Below are positions 10,724 to 22,026 of a stretch of 64,000 bases of DNA, one piece after another. The stretch is from Siphonodentalium dalli (taxonomy: Eukaryota; Mollusca; Scaphopoda; Gadilida; Siphonodentaliidae), in the NCBI GenBank assembly GCA_032622095.1, contig CP136068.1:136281989-136345988 (forward strand). Reading direction: 5' to 3'. The notes below the pieces were generated by a model, which searched no databases, was not told the origin of the DNA, and was given only the letters and a program-made list of their open reading frames with translations. How positions within the stretch are numbered: the stretch's first letter is position 1; every line of letters begins with the position of its first letter. Both the position numbers and the translations under genes were made by a program.

Positions 10724-11509
10724 ACCAGGATAATTGGTGATATTGGGGTGATTAGACTGTGTACTATTTTCAGTAAAATGCGTAGGTCCTGAATTTTCTT
10801 TAAATCTGAAATATTGACATAATAGCAAGGGAAAAAGTGTTCGTCGATTCTAATACCACCCTTACCGTGCTTACCTTACTTATCCAGAGCCATCAAATGT
10901 TGTACTCCCATTTAATTTACGCCGTAGAATACATGTATGGTATACGACTAGGATGCAAGTACTGACTGGTCGAGAGCTGTGTTCTATATGGTACAAAGTT
11001 GTGATAAATTTAGCACACTAATCTAGCTGTATATAGTATCGTGCTAAATTTAGCACACTACTATACAAACATAAATTCAAAAAGCAATGATAACACCATC
11101 GAATCCTTGTGGAATTCCAACCTGAACATTCTTTAATTTTCACAACAACAAAAAAACAACATAAATTCCAGTTGGATGAGCAATATACGGTACACCACTT
11201 TTGTGACACAGTCAGTATAAACAAAACAGTTCAAACGCCTAGATTCTGGAACATGTCCATCGACCTTCTTGAATATCGATCCAAAAGAATTGACAGCAAA
11301 AATGAAACATACATCGGGTCCTCGAGTGTAGCTGCCTATATAAGAAACTTATTTGAATGCTGAAACAGTCTTGATCGGCCAAAGCAATAAACGCTGTTGT
11401 TTAATAAAAAAAAACAAAAAAAAAACAACCAGTATATCGCGGGGGTATTGGAAATTATTCTTAATGCTCAAATCGATGAGCAGGAACGACTTGGGCGGTT
11501 GGAAATGAT
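10724..11509. other. Intergenic, no gene seen
   Basis: AT-rich sequence. A 15-base direct repeat, AAATTTAGCACACTA, occurs twice at about 11008-11058. The 84-codon plus-strand ORF at 11109 is not recognised. Confidence 0.4.
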
Positions 11510-11659
11510 GTTAAAGCTGTCGTATTATATCGCACTCTGGCCTTTCAAGCAGGTGTTGCATCCGAGCTAATTCAAAAACACGGTAATTGGCGGAGCGACG
11601 CGTATAAGTATTATTTGGAGTTTAGCTCGATGACAAAAAGAAAGTTGGGACAGCATTAA
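11510..11659 (+). pseudogene. Relic C-terminus of a tyrosine recombinase (DIRS/Ngaro- or Crypton-like)
   Basis: One frame ending at the TAA at 11657-11659 reads R-T-L-A-F-Q-A-G-V-A-S-E-L-I-Q, then HGNWRSDAYKYYLEFS. The A-F-Q-A-G-V-x-x-x-L-I-Q segment, the H-G-x-W-x-S-D-A-Y box and the terminal tyrosine region are characteristic of the catalytic C-terminal part of eukaryotic transposon tyrosine recombinases. The His/Trp and the Y-x-x-Y-L-x-F context with the nucleophile tyrosine are visible. Upstream catalytic boxes are not recovered, so this is a truncated relic. An SGNH-hydrolase-like domain about 100 bp downstream suggests that both belonged to one element. Confidence 0.65.
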
Positions 11660-11750
11660 TGAATCACATTTTGCATTTATGGATATTGCACATCACATTA
11701 TTATTCTATAACCAGCCTGTATATTTGAAATGTTATATGGTAATTTTGTT

Positions 11751-12355
11751 GCAGCTCGAGGTTCTAAAACAGTTACAATCATTACTGATTCGCTGGCTAA
11801 ATGCGTAAATGGCATAGATGACACAGATATTCAAGTATTCACGTTCGACTATTGCCAGACTATATATAACAAGGAAAGTAGTGAACAATACCGCCCATGT
11901 AGATTATGATCACATGATAATCATGGTTGGAACCAATGACGTGTTTATCTCACCGAAAAACAATTTGAATCAAATTTCAACGACTTGATCACAGCAATTA
12001 AAGAAAAGTCCCGATGTTCAATCACAATGTCAGCGATCATACCTCGATCCATAGAATTCAATGATTCGAAACCCATTATTCTTAGAGTGAATCAAGCATT
12101 GCGTAGACTTTGTGTTGTACACCATGTCACATATATCCGTACATATCGAGCATTTTTTAATGCAAAATCTAGACAACCTTTGCACCACTTGTATGCATCA
12201 AATGATGGAGGTTTACACCTCAAACGAGAGGGAACGCGTATCTTACGTAATTTCTTTGTCCAAGTCATCCGTCGTCTACCTCGTTTTGCTTCTAGGGGAA
12301 GGTCCAGCTCGGTATCCACCAGCGCTTCTTCACGTACCGGATATTTATAGGCCCG
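11751..12355 (+). pseudogene. Decayed SGNH-hydrolase-like domain of a tyrosine-recombinase retroelement
   Basis: Three plus-strand frames must be combined. The first (11751-11909) carries T-V-T-I-I-T-D-S-L, the block I serine region in which the usual G-D-S has become T-D-S. The second (11896-11988) has Y-D-H-M-I-I-M-V-G-T-N-D, the G-x-N-D block III. The third (11967-12350) has a strand-helix segment and ends with G-G-L-H-L-K-x-E-G-T-R, the D-x-x-H block V with the catalytic histidine (D changed to G). Two frameshifts and an in-frame stop make it a pseudogene. Ngaro-type DIRS elements are known to carry such a hydrolase domain next to the recombinase, which fits the relic just upstream. Confidence 0.6.
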
Positions 12356-12787
12356 AACATGACGCTTATTTGTCCGTGTACTCTGGGTGTTTCCTAACAC
12401 GGCGTACAATCTTGATAATAATTTATTATTGGTATAAGAACACAATTGGTCTATACTCTAATATGTTTTGTATATGGCGGTGTTAACAATTTTCAAAAAA
12501 TCTCAATTTCAAACTATCAATTTGAAGGAAAAAAAATCATTATTTCTTATAACCAATGTATGCTATAGTACTATAAGAACAACTCTTTATCCTCACAATA
12601 TGAGAGGTATGTTCGAATTGTGAAAACAGTGTTTTTTCATGAGGGTCAATGGACAGTTTGACATGAAATATTTTCAAAAACACTGCATTATCAAGACTAT
12701 GAACAAAACTAGGGTATGCGCCCCGCCTTCATGACTGTCTGCGAGAAAATATTTTATGTCTGCCAGATAATATTTTGGTGCTTTCCG

Positions 12788-12821
<34 letters not shown>

Positions 12822-12967
12822 GCATCATCAACATATCAACATATCATCATCATCATCGCCGCCGTCCTCATCATATTTAGCATATCTTCGTAGTCATCAC
12901 AATCGTCGTTGTCGTTATTGTCATTGTTAGCAGTAACAATCTTTTCTTATTTGATCCATTATTGTTT
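12356..12967. other. Intergenic, downstream of the lectin gene; ATC microsatellite inside
   Basis: No gene seen. The lectin gene's 3' untranslated region would lie here, since the gene reads leftward. An (ATC)n tract occupies about 12789-12860. Confidence 0.45.
12789..12860. repeat. (ATC)n microsatellite
   Basis: Perfect ATC repeats at the left, then interrupted ATC/AAC units. Confidence 0.9.
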
Positions 12968-13221
12968 TCATGGGATCTGATACATGCATACATATCCAGT
13001 TTCAACACCACAGGAGTAGTCTCCAAACAGCCAGCGGCTTGGATCGAAGGCCGCGTCGTTTGGGTGATGCCAGATGCTCAGACACAGGTTGCCGCTGTCG
13101 GGCTCATTTGTGTTCCAGTTGAAGTAAGTAATCGATGTGCCATCTGTATACTCCCACGTACCACTTGTCAGGTAACCGTTGATCCAAAATTTGTCGAAAT
13201 CGGTCCCCATCTCAATAGCGT
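12968..13221 (-). CDS. PAN-C-type lectin gene, exon 3 (C-terminal half of the lectin domain)
   Basis: The last coding exon begins after a TATACATTGCAG acceptor (AG at 13223-13222) and stops at 12970-12968. It supplies residues 166 (split codon) to 249. It contains the lectin-domain core F-W-I-N-G, then W-E-Y-T-D-G, Y-F-N-W, a loop E-P-D at 205-207, cysteine 212, W229...D233-Y-S-C236 and G-Y-V-C244. Cysteines 138/244 and 212/236 form the two conserved disulfide pairs of the family. E-P-D is neither the mannose-type E-P-N nor the galactose-type Q-P-D, and the usual W-N-D is replaced, so calcium and sugar binding are uncertain. The split GAC codon formed with exon 2 keeps the frame. Confidence 0.85.
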
Positions 13222-16126
13222 CTGCAATGTATATAAAGAAAACGTTGATGTTGGATTGCAGACATTTTAAGGAAAAAAAAAATTACAAACAGGCTGCATT
13301 GTATGTGTAATATTCGGCTTGATACAGACAAGAACATTTATATGGTGTTATTTTGGAGATGTTTCGTTCGTTTCTTATAAAGTAAAGTAAGTTTTTTCTA
13401 TAAAATGAACACCTCAAAATAAGTAAGTTCCCCTGATATATTACATTGTATCTCAAGTATCATGATACTGATTGTCGGAAAATTTAACATGTATCGATGA
13501 CGGATTAAGTGAATAATGCTAATTAGTCAGGTAACCGTTGATCCGAAATGTCGTAATTGGTTCCCATATCAATGGCGTCTGCAATGTATATACAGAAAAC
13601 GTTGGTGTTGGATTGCAGACTATTTTAAGGACTGGTAGGCCGATATTCGGTGTGATACAAAAACAAAAAAGACCACGAAATCAAATTTCGCACTATTAAC
13701 TGAGTATGGAACAGAAAAGTGTCATAAGACAAAGTAGATTATGAACCCCCGCATTTTTTCAACTGGCATCCCAGCTTTATTTCCAACTGGTATCCATATA
13801 TCATCTATTTTTTTACATAAAGAAATACCTAAAACAACCAACTTCACACTAAATACTGCATGATTGGAACATCAAACTTCCAGAACAATTTAAACCTAAT
13901 TTTAGTCTGAAATGTCCAACTGATGTTCATTGTGTCGGACATGGTATACCCAGCTGTGAATTTTGAGACCCCCCCCCCCTCACCTCGCTGGGCCCCTGTG
14001 TTATGACAGTAAAATATTATTGGTGATCCACATTGCCACTTGGCGAAATTGGTCACCACATGGACGCGGTTGATTGGCGAAGTTAATTGACTCCACGTTG
14101 AGCGACCAACACATTAATGTCGCCACGACATGTCGTTGCCGCGACGGCAGGTTAGAACAGACCATTAAGGGGGAGGTCAAGTGACCTATTTTGAATGGGG
14201 ATTTCCTTGCAAAAGTTAGAGTTGCACATAATTCTGAGCGTGACTTGATGTGGTATTGGAAACAACAGGTATTTATTTATCTGGCGGGTTCGCTTGGAAC
14301 TTGTTCCATTATAATGTTGGTGTATTTATTTTTGAGTTTTACATTTAATTTTTCAATATGTAGGTCAAGTGATGACATTCCAGAACAAAATTCTCAAAAA
14401 TATATTTATTGCAAAATTGTATAATTTACCAAGCGGAACCGCCAGATAAATATATGTTTGTTTTATCTCATATGAGTTCCAAGACTCGAGATCATGAACA
14501 ATAATTTTAAAAGGTCAATACACACAAAATATCGCCTATCGCAATGCGCACAAGGCGCTAGCTCAAACTGAGACACATCGACCGGGTTGGGGTTCACTGG
14601 GCGGCATTCATTGGGGACGTGACGTCAGGGGCTGGGTGTCAACCTTTTCAAACGTGTGTAATTACAAATCACCAGTTGGAAATGTTCGACCAGAATATGT
14701 AAAAAATTGGTCCGACAGTTTTAATGTTCAACCAGTATGCCTTATTCAGTATGAATTTATTATTGTGTTTTTTTTAAAGTCAATATTTCACAACTTCGGG
14801 TCGGAAATTTAGACTTAAATAGCAATCAGTTTGAACATTTCTATCCATAGGCATGTCTATCGGGTTAAATAATTTCCAACAGTTTGAAATGTTGGACACT
14901 TCCATGCAGTGCAGGATGTGCGAACGTAATTTGCCGGACCTGGGAAATACTGTGTTTGGCACACGACTAAAACCATTTAGTCACGTCTCACGTTTCGGGC
15001 GAAATAAATATATTAACTATATTAATTTCAAGCTAGAAATACGAACGTGGCTAGGGATTTACGTTGGGGGACGGCCACCTTACAATTTTCGACTGCACAA
15101 TCGATGAACCAGAGTAAACTCACAGAACCACACAATTCCACCCTGGTACCTCAAGCTTTCCAACTGCTGGAAATTTCCAAGTTTGTGTAAAATTCCAACT
15201 AAATGTTGTGCCAGACGTGACGTTTCTAACTGTTGAACATTTTGATCATTTTGTGGGAGGGGGGGGGGGTGAGGGTGTGAGACACCAAACCCCACACCCT
15301 GGCTAGAAATTACATATACATTCAGAGAATGTCTATCGTTGAAAAGTTTCCTACCACATGCGAAATGTTGGGTATTGACAACATCATACTATTCGTATGA
15401 TACTATCGTATGATGGGATAGGGACAAATGGGTGCAGTTGGGAGCCCCCTACGAAGTCCAGAAAATGCGCCGTCCCTATATGCGCGCCTGTTTGACGTTA
15501 TGTTAATATACTGCTGTGACCGTATTGGCTAGACGGTCTCCATTTGTGATTACAAATCGAATTTCCACCTCAAGCCTCCCCGCATTGAAACAGACAGAAA
15601 TTCCAAAGTTTCCCAACCCAAGCGCCTAAATGCATGTTTTTGTTTGTTATAACAGATGTTTTTTTCGGTCAAAAAGTCAGTGAATATAGGTACACATTCC
15701 ATTTTTGGCCCAAAAGCTACGAATTTCACTTCATATATCGGTTCGACGCTTTGTCGGACAAGAAATATTTCTGTTGAAAATTTTAACCTAAATTGTAAGA
15801 CACCCAACCTCTGTCACTGCGACCCTGCATGACATTCATATTGGATGAAAAGCTCATGGCAAAATTTGTCCTATACTTATAATATAAGGTGGTAAGATAC
15901 TTGACAATGTCGCATATTCACAGATAATAAAGTTCAGTCAACCGACGAAGATTATCTATAGCAAGGGGTTATCGCATTCACTACAATGGCTAATACCAAT
16001 TGTTGAGCACGATCACTCAGCGCTGGTTGGTAAATTACTTACCAACCTGGGAGAACAATGACAGTAGTGTGTAATATTATATACCTATCACTAATTAGTA
16101 TTTAGTCATCATGCTATTAGACTCAC
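13222..16126 (-). other. Intron 2 of the PAN-lectin gene
   Basis: A phase-1 intron of about 2.9 kb, GT at 16126-16125 and AG at 13223-13222. It holds a degenerate partial copy of the exon 3 start at 13527-13633. From about 13780 to 15830 there is AT-rich sequence with scattered segments (for example GGTACCTCAAGCTTTCCAAC at about 15145) that recur near 63763. No other coding region was recognised. Confidence 0.75.
13527..13633 (-). pseudogene. Partial duplicate of lectin exon 3 with its acceptor
   Basis: This stretch closely matches 13168-13272, covering the acceptor, the intron end (TGGATTGCAGAC, TATATAC) and the first roughly 54 coding bases. It has small deletions that break the frame, and nothing resembling the rest of the exon follows. 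It looks like a local duplication that decayed inside intron 2. Confidence 0.75.
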
Positions 16127-16315
16127 CTGGATATCTGTCTTGTACGTCATTGAAGATTTCGACAGATTCGGCATCATTCATTCTCAGCAACTCTCCGTCC
16201 TGGGACTCACACTCTGTTTTTGCTCCCGCCCAGTTATTTTCTGGGGATTGGTATATTTTCCAAGCATGCCGCTTGTCTGGTCGGTACAAGTAGAAGAATT
16301 CTCCTGGTTTGTAGA
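16127..16315 (-). CDS. PAN-C-type lectin gene, exon 2 (N-terminal half of the lectin domain)
   Basis: A symmetrical phase 1-1 exon of 189 bases, flanked by a TCTCTATTCCAG acceptor and a CCAG/GTGAGT donor. It encodes residues 103-166: V-Y-K-P-G-E-F-F-Y, a K-x-Y-Q-S strand, then W-A-G-A-K-T-E-C138 and D-G-E-L-L, with an acidic helix S-V-E-I-F-N-D. The W-x-x-A-x-x-x-C-x-x-x-x-G-x-L-L pattern is the first helix of C-type lectin domains. The split codon at its start (G from exon 1 plus TC) makes valine, and at its end (G plus AC) aspartate, so exon phases agree with both neighbours. An in-frame ATG 5' of the acceptor lies in a repeat element and is not taken as the start. Confidence 0.85.
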
Positions 16316-16332
16316 CTGGAATAGAGAGATAT

Positions 16333-16790
16333 GCAAGCAAGCATGCATATAGTGTGTATGTCATTGCAGAATGAGGTCCCCAGAGGGTGAATTTAGTGAT
16401 GCTACCCCGCACAGCGGGCTAGCATAACCAAATTCACCATCTGTGGACCTCATTCTGCTTAGGCCCTCAACTGCCATGGTAGACCTAGGATCAGATTGAA
16501 GTTCCCCAGTTGAAGTTGGTGATGTTCAGCCATTGGGCACAGGGCACCTCGATTATGCACTTTATCTTCTGAAAATTAGGGGATATAGAAACTTCACAGG
16601 GAGATATAGAAACTTCCCAGAAGGGAAAAGGTAACTAAAACAATGTTAATTTGATACCATAAATACTTTCCAGAAGATTATGTCTAAGCAGAATGAGGTC
16701 CCCAGAGGGTGAATTTGGTTATGCTAGCCCGCTGTGCGGGATAGCATCACCTCATTCTGCAAATGACAGACACGCTATTTGCAGGCTTGT
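16333..16790. mobile_element. Paired-hairpin element, copy 1
   Basis: Two hairpins of the GCAGAATGAGGTCC ... GGACCTCATTCTGC type (16365-16459, and a shortened one at 16689-16761) face each other across about 230 bp. Outside them, imperfect inverted ends are related to CAAGCCTGCAAATAGCGTGT. The left end lies about 20 bases upstream of the lectin exon 2 acceptor. It is non-coding and the class is unknown. Confidence 0.7.
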
Positions 16791-17924
16791 ATGCACCTTT
16801 GCATTCTTGCATAAAATGTCAGAAACATTGAGTACGTATATGGTGTGCGACAAACAAAGCGCCAACACAGGGGATAGCCCACTAAGTCCATCGTGAATCA
16901 CCGAGATTCAACTTGATTTTGATTGTGGTGAATTACGGTGAATTTGCATGGAACGGATTAATATGAATCGACATATATCCTGGAGACAGACAAGCTTTTT
17001 GGGCTCACCAAGTATAATCGCAAAGCACATATAATTGCCACAAAACAACAACTAATTTGAATAGTTCAGGCCATTTCGATTTATTTTACTACAGTATTAA
17101 CTAAATATTGATAATTGTGTAGTCTTGACTAGTTCAAACTATTATTGACCGCGAAATTGTTAATTTGTGGAAATTGTAGACCTACTGTTTGCAATGCAAA
17201 TCGCGTTGCATAATGTATTCATATAATGTTATCCATGGTGTTTCGCGGTGATATATATACTGAGGTTTGGAGAAAACACACTGATTGCACCATAGTGCTC
17301 GCTAATCCTCGCCACTCAAGCTTTCGGTGTTGAGTGGGTCACCATGGAATCACTCTCCCAAAAGAATCGCCACGATGTTGAGTGTTTTGCATATCGCACA
17401 CTGTTTACGCACTGTACGCATGCAATATCTGAAACCATATTATTACAGGAGACCAAACGCTCACAAGGTAGCAGCACTATTCAATAACCGCAACAGAAGA
17501 ATTACCAAGAATCTCTCAGTTTTTATCGAAAAGGTCCTTGACATCTTCGGGCACTCTTAATCCTACATTTCCTAACAAAGAAGTGTCCACTCTTCTAAAA
17601 TACACCGATATGCTACACATGTTGCTATATACATGTATACCAAGCCTCTACAAAGAGTGACATCCACACTAACACAATACTTGATTTCTCTAGCTGCATT
17701 TTAAAGCCACATGGCGGTTTGCGCTCCAAAATACACATACTATTATTCGCTATTGAATTTTTCCCGGGATCGAAATAGGTCGAGAAATATCTTAATTACC
17801 TTTCTACGAGCATGCTATAACAAAAAAGGCGCACTGAAGAAATACAAAATACAACTCTGAACACGGTCTTTGGGTCTCAAACAAAAAACCGCAATTACAC
17901 GACATGGAACAGAAAAGATCAGAC
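16791..17924. other. Intronic/intergenic, no gene seen
   Basis: No recognised feature. The 77-codon plus-strand ORF at 17327 sits about 80 bases after a TATATATA tract, but has no domain I know. Confidence 0.4.
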
Positions 17925-18645
17925 TCGATTCTGAGGTGAACCTAGAACAAAATTTTGACAAGCTGTTTTTGGTGTAATTTTGTCGGGCAGAATCTGGGGA
18001 ACAATATATTCAAAATCCGCTGAAATCCCGCTTGGGAAAAATTTTCTACTGCTCTTTGAAATAGGGTCGTATTTGTGACTTTTTTGTGTCAATTTTGCTG
18101 TTTTTTATTAGTAAATCTGATGGAAAGAAACACCCAACCGTGAACAAATTGCTATGCAATGTCTTTTGGTGTGTTTGAATGTGACTCTACCAATAACATA
18201 ACCGAAATCCCATGAATCACAGGGTGGGAAGTCGTCATTTTTGGGTCAAAAGTCAGGAATATGTCAATTGTGAAAATTTTAATTTTCTAGCTGAGACTCG
18301 TATTTTGAGGCGAATCTATATTAAATTGGTAACAAGCTGTTTTATTGGTGATATTTTGTCGGGCAGTATCTGGGGAACTATATATCAAAAATTCGTTTTG
18401 GGAAAACATTTCTACAGATCTTTGAAATAGGGTCATATTTATGGCTTTTTTTGCGTCAATTTTGCAGTTCGTTCTTAGTCCAGTCAAACTGATGGAAATA
18501 AACGCCCAACCGTGAACAAATTTGCTATGCAAAGACTTTTGGCGTTTTTGAGTGGGACCACACTCATATCCAAAATCCCCATGAATTCCAGGATGGTGAA
18601 AGTCGTCATATTTGGGTCAAAAGACAGGAATATGTAAAAATAAAT
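17925..18645. repeat. Tandem pair of diverged 360-bp units
   Basis: Landmarks recur at a spacing of about 360 bases: GACTCG-TT-TGAGG (17933/18295), TTTTGTCGGGCAG (about 17980/18355), CTTTGAAATAGGGTC (about 18054/18419), CCCAACCGTGAACAAATT (about 18133/18508) and GGGTCAAAAG-CAGGAATATG (about 18242/18615). The two units differ by substitutions and small indels. It is non-coding. Confidence 0.85.
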
Positions 18646-19240
18646 GGTGGAATTTTGTTAATTATCAAATCTGCCAACCATAAACGATCAGTCGAGTTTC
18701 CTGACTGCCAAATATGACAAAATAATAACAGCGAACATTACGTTAACAGTGCCATTCAAAAACCGACCGCATTAGACCCCACCCAGGACATATACATGTG
18801 ATAATTTGATTATTTATTGAATAATGCTGATGTGTTTTGATGTACACAAGCGTACCAAATTGAAGGATGTATTAATGTGAAGATGGTTAGTGACACTATT
18901 TGGTTAGTGACACTATTTGGGTGGATTAAATATTGTGTGGTTTGGGACACTAATAGGATAATTTGGGACTGGAACACTCACCGATTAATGTGGTATATTA
19001 TTAAGAAGGTGGTTGATACACCGGTTTTACGCTCCGTATATGGGTTGGGATCCCCGTTTAAGTGGTTTTGGCACTAATTGGATGTATTTCGATACTAGTT
19101 TGGTTGCTTTGGATACTCATCAAATTATATTCGATATGAGAAGATTTAGTTACAATTCAATGACAAAATTTACATTTTTTACTTCGATCGCAATTTCTCG
19201 CCCCCATTTTGAGACACCGTAGGGACAAGTTGTCGATATA
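18646..19240. other. Intronic, no gene seen
   Basis: A 19-base direct repeat (TTAGTGACACTATTTGG) occurs twice at about 18885-18921. Nothing else is supported. Confidence 0.4.
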
Positions 19241-19480
19241 TAAGCGAGGTCGCGGAGTCGCTACATTATTGGATCCATCTAGCCCAGTTCCGCGCTTCAA
19301 GTGCTACAGGTCAGAGTTCTGGAGTAGCATTTCATATATGGAATTTTGAATATTCATGAATTCCATATATTCAAAAGCTCCATATATCGAATGCTAATCC
19401 AGAGTTTTGACCTGTATCACTGAGTGCGCGAAACAGGGCTGGATGGATCCAATAATGTAGCGACTCCGTGATCTCGCTTA
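19241..19480. repeat. 240-bp near-perfect palindrome
   Basis: The left arm starts TAAGCGAGGTCGCGGAGTCG and the right arm is its reverse complement with a few mismatches, ending at 19480. The arms of about 110 bp meet near 19355 in an AT-rich centre. It is probably a hairpin MITE. The flanks give no clear target duplication. Confidence 0.85.
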
Positions 19481-21771
19481 CAGCTCATTATTATCGGATT
19501 AGGATTAGAATCACTTTGCCAATTACATCAATATTTTTCGTCTAAATGGAAAAATATCTGGTGAATTTTAGCGAAAATTGCCCAATTTTACTACTTTCGG
19601 TAGCCAATTTATCCCTATTTTGGGGAACTGATGGCCTCATGTCTTCTAAAAATGGGCACTAGTGGTTCATATCTGATATCTAATGAGTATTCAGTTCACT
19701 GGTGTTTTAGATTTGAGTATATTCTGAGCATTAAAATAATAATTGATTTTTCTTCGAAATTTAGTACATATATTGAGGGACACTGAAGGCCAAATACCAT
19801 AAAGTGTCTATTCCACAAAGAACGGCAAATTAGACATAAAAACACAAGTTCTCAGATTTGAAATGACTATAAATAGGGCTCAGGGGCAATCACTAGACTT
19901 AATTTAATATCGCCGTGTTTCTCCCATCATGCACATGACCAGCTCTGCGTTGGGTGTTCGAGAATCAGATAACAACAAAGCCCATTCACACATACAGCTA
20001 ATGGGAAGACCACCTATGTGGTGTACAAAGAAGTTCTTTGAAATCGAGTAAATATAAAAACACTTCTATTTGTTTCCAATCTTCTTTACCCGGGCAACTA
20101 CCCCAGCTAGTATATATAAAATATTCAATATAATCAGATTTTCGACATTCAGTCCGTGGTTATTGAAAACTGAGGATAACGGGTAGTGTTATGTTGACTG
20201 CATCAATAATCATGCAAAGAGCGACACGTGCGATGACTTCAATGCGATTCGGTCCAAAATCAGGCTCTCGTTAATTATACGTCATTTCTTGGTGTTCTAA
20301 GCTGTCGGTTGGAGCCTTCCACACATATTCATTAGTGGGTGGAGATTACGGTTGCTATGAGACACTTTATAAATTAATACATTTAACATCACATGCATAT
20401 ATGGATTATATGCTATAATACGCCCGAGAACTTTTCTTCTTTTCTTCTTTAATTGTGAAGATATGACGAACTGTTATAAACATGGACGAATTTCCAACAA
20501 CATTGCACAAAATCGAAATTTCAATACAGTATGATTTGACGAGAAAAAGATGACACAAAAATAGGCAATTTAACACTGAACATATGCTCGGATATCAAAA
20601 TCCGAACGAACACCGAATTTTTAATGCAGCAAAGCAACCGGCTCAGTAGCTGATTGGTGTAACTTATTTGCTAATCATTATTTGATTGACTGCTGTGATA
20701 AGGTCCATTTCAAAACAAAATATAATGTATTTCAAAGTAGGTATATTAGTTCTTTATTTCCCCCTTTATACCAGATATCCGGTCATAGTGTTATCGATAT
20801 AAATAGAATCGTTGTACATGCACTATGTTATTATGAGAACACAATGTTGCATACAAAACCGCAAAGTTCGAAGTGTCGGCTCGAAAGAGGGACGAAATTT
20901 AAAGGCCCACTTTACTTTCGAACCCCAAGATCACATTATATAAAATATATGCCATATTACATACCATATGAAAAAGGAAGCTCCAAGACATTGTATTATA
21001 CACTTATCTGGTGTAATGAATCAAACCCCAAACACAAGGAAGTGGTATTTGAAGTATAATTGAACATTCATCTGTGCCGAAAATTACAACTCTTGTGCAC
21101 GAAATGTAACCAACTTATTCTGGGAGGTAAATCTATATTATATACGAAAATGATTCTTCATGGCCTTGCTTGGAAGTGGTGGCAGATATGTATTTCGGCG
21201 GTTAACCAGCAATGCGCAATTTGTTAAAAGAACTTTTCAAATCACAATAAACAGAGCGATATCTTTTATTTATTATGAAGTATTATCATATTATGTCTTG
21301 TTGGTTTGAATTTTTGCGACGTCATGGTCCAAAATGTAACGTTCTTCGTGCGTCAAAAAAGCACGACGATTCAGACAAACTGTCGCCCGTCAATTGTGTA
21401 CATAAATAGTATACCGGACGTATCCCAACGTGTTCTTTATTATTGGAAATAGTATACAAATCAATTTATTCTAGTAACTCCGCATGAATACTCATATATC
21501 TTCAACTGAAAGAGTGGGAGCAGTCTTAACAACATTATCTTTTATCTGTAGGAACAAATCACATAATTTAGTGTGTAACAAATGAAACGATATGTTTTGT
21601 ATCTGTATGTCTACCATCGGATAGCATTCATGTTCACCAAACAAATGGAATCGAAGATATAATCTCATTCTACATGTATGTGTGCAATGAAGTCATAGCT
21701 ATATACATTTATCCCAACACGAGAATTTAACGTATTTATCGACCAATTTTGTTTCCAAGAGAAGCAGTCAT
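19481..21771. other. Intronic, no gene seen
   Basis: About 2.3 kb without recognised coding or repeat structure. The longest ORF (20682-21059 plus, 125 codons) shows no known motif, signal peptide or splice context. Confidence 0.4.
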
Positions 21772-22026
21772 CAAGCCTTGAAATAGCGTGTCTGTCATTT
21801 GCAGAATGAGGTTCACAGAGGGTGAATTTAGTGACGCTACCCCGTGTAGCGGGCTAGCATCACAAAATTCACCCTCTGGGAAACCTCATTCTGCTGAGAT
21901 GTAAGCAGAATGAGGTCCACAGAGGGTGAATTTGGTTATGCTAGCCCGCTATGCGGGGTAGCATCACTAAATTCACCCTCTGGGGACCTCATTCTGCAAA
22001 TGACAGGAACACTATTCAAGGCTTGG
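21772..22026. mobile_element. Paired-hairpin element, copy 2
   Basis: The outer ends are CAAGCCTTG ... CAAGGCTTG. Inside lie two 94-base hairpins (21802-21895 and 21905-21999) of the GCAGAATGAGGT type, arranged so that the whole is a palindrome of palindromes. It shares end sequence (TGTCATTTGCAGAATGAGG) with copy 1. Confidence 0.8.

Noticed and set aside
12092-12445. Minus-strand 117-codon ORF
   Set aside because: It is a shadow of the SGNH-hydrolase relic, which shows its family blocks on the plus strand.
16316-16412. In-frame ATG and hydrophobic run upstream of lectin exon 2, read as a signal peptide
   Set aside because: The sequence belongs to a paired-hairpin element, and a good splice acceptor lies at the exon edge. 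The PAN exon at 22960 already supplies a signal peptide in the right phase.
20682-21059. Plus-strand ORF of 125 codons
   Set aside because: No recognisable motif, and it lies inside the proposed lectin intron on the other strand. Kept as unknown and not called.
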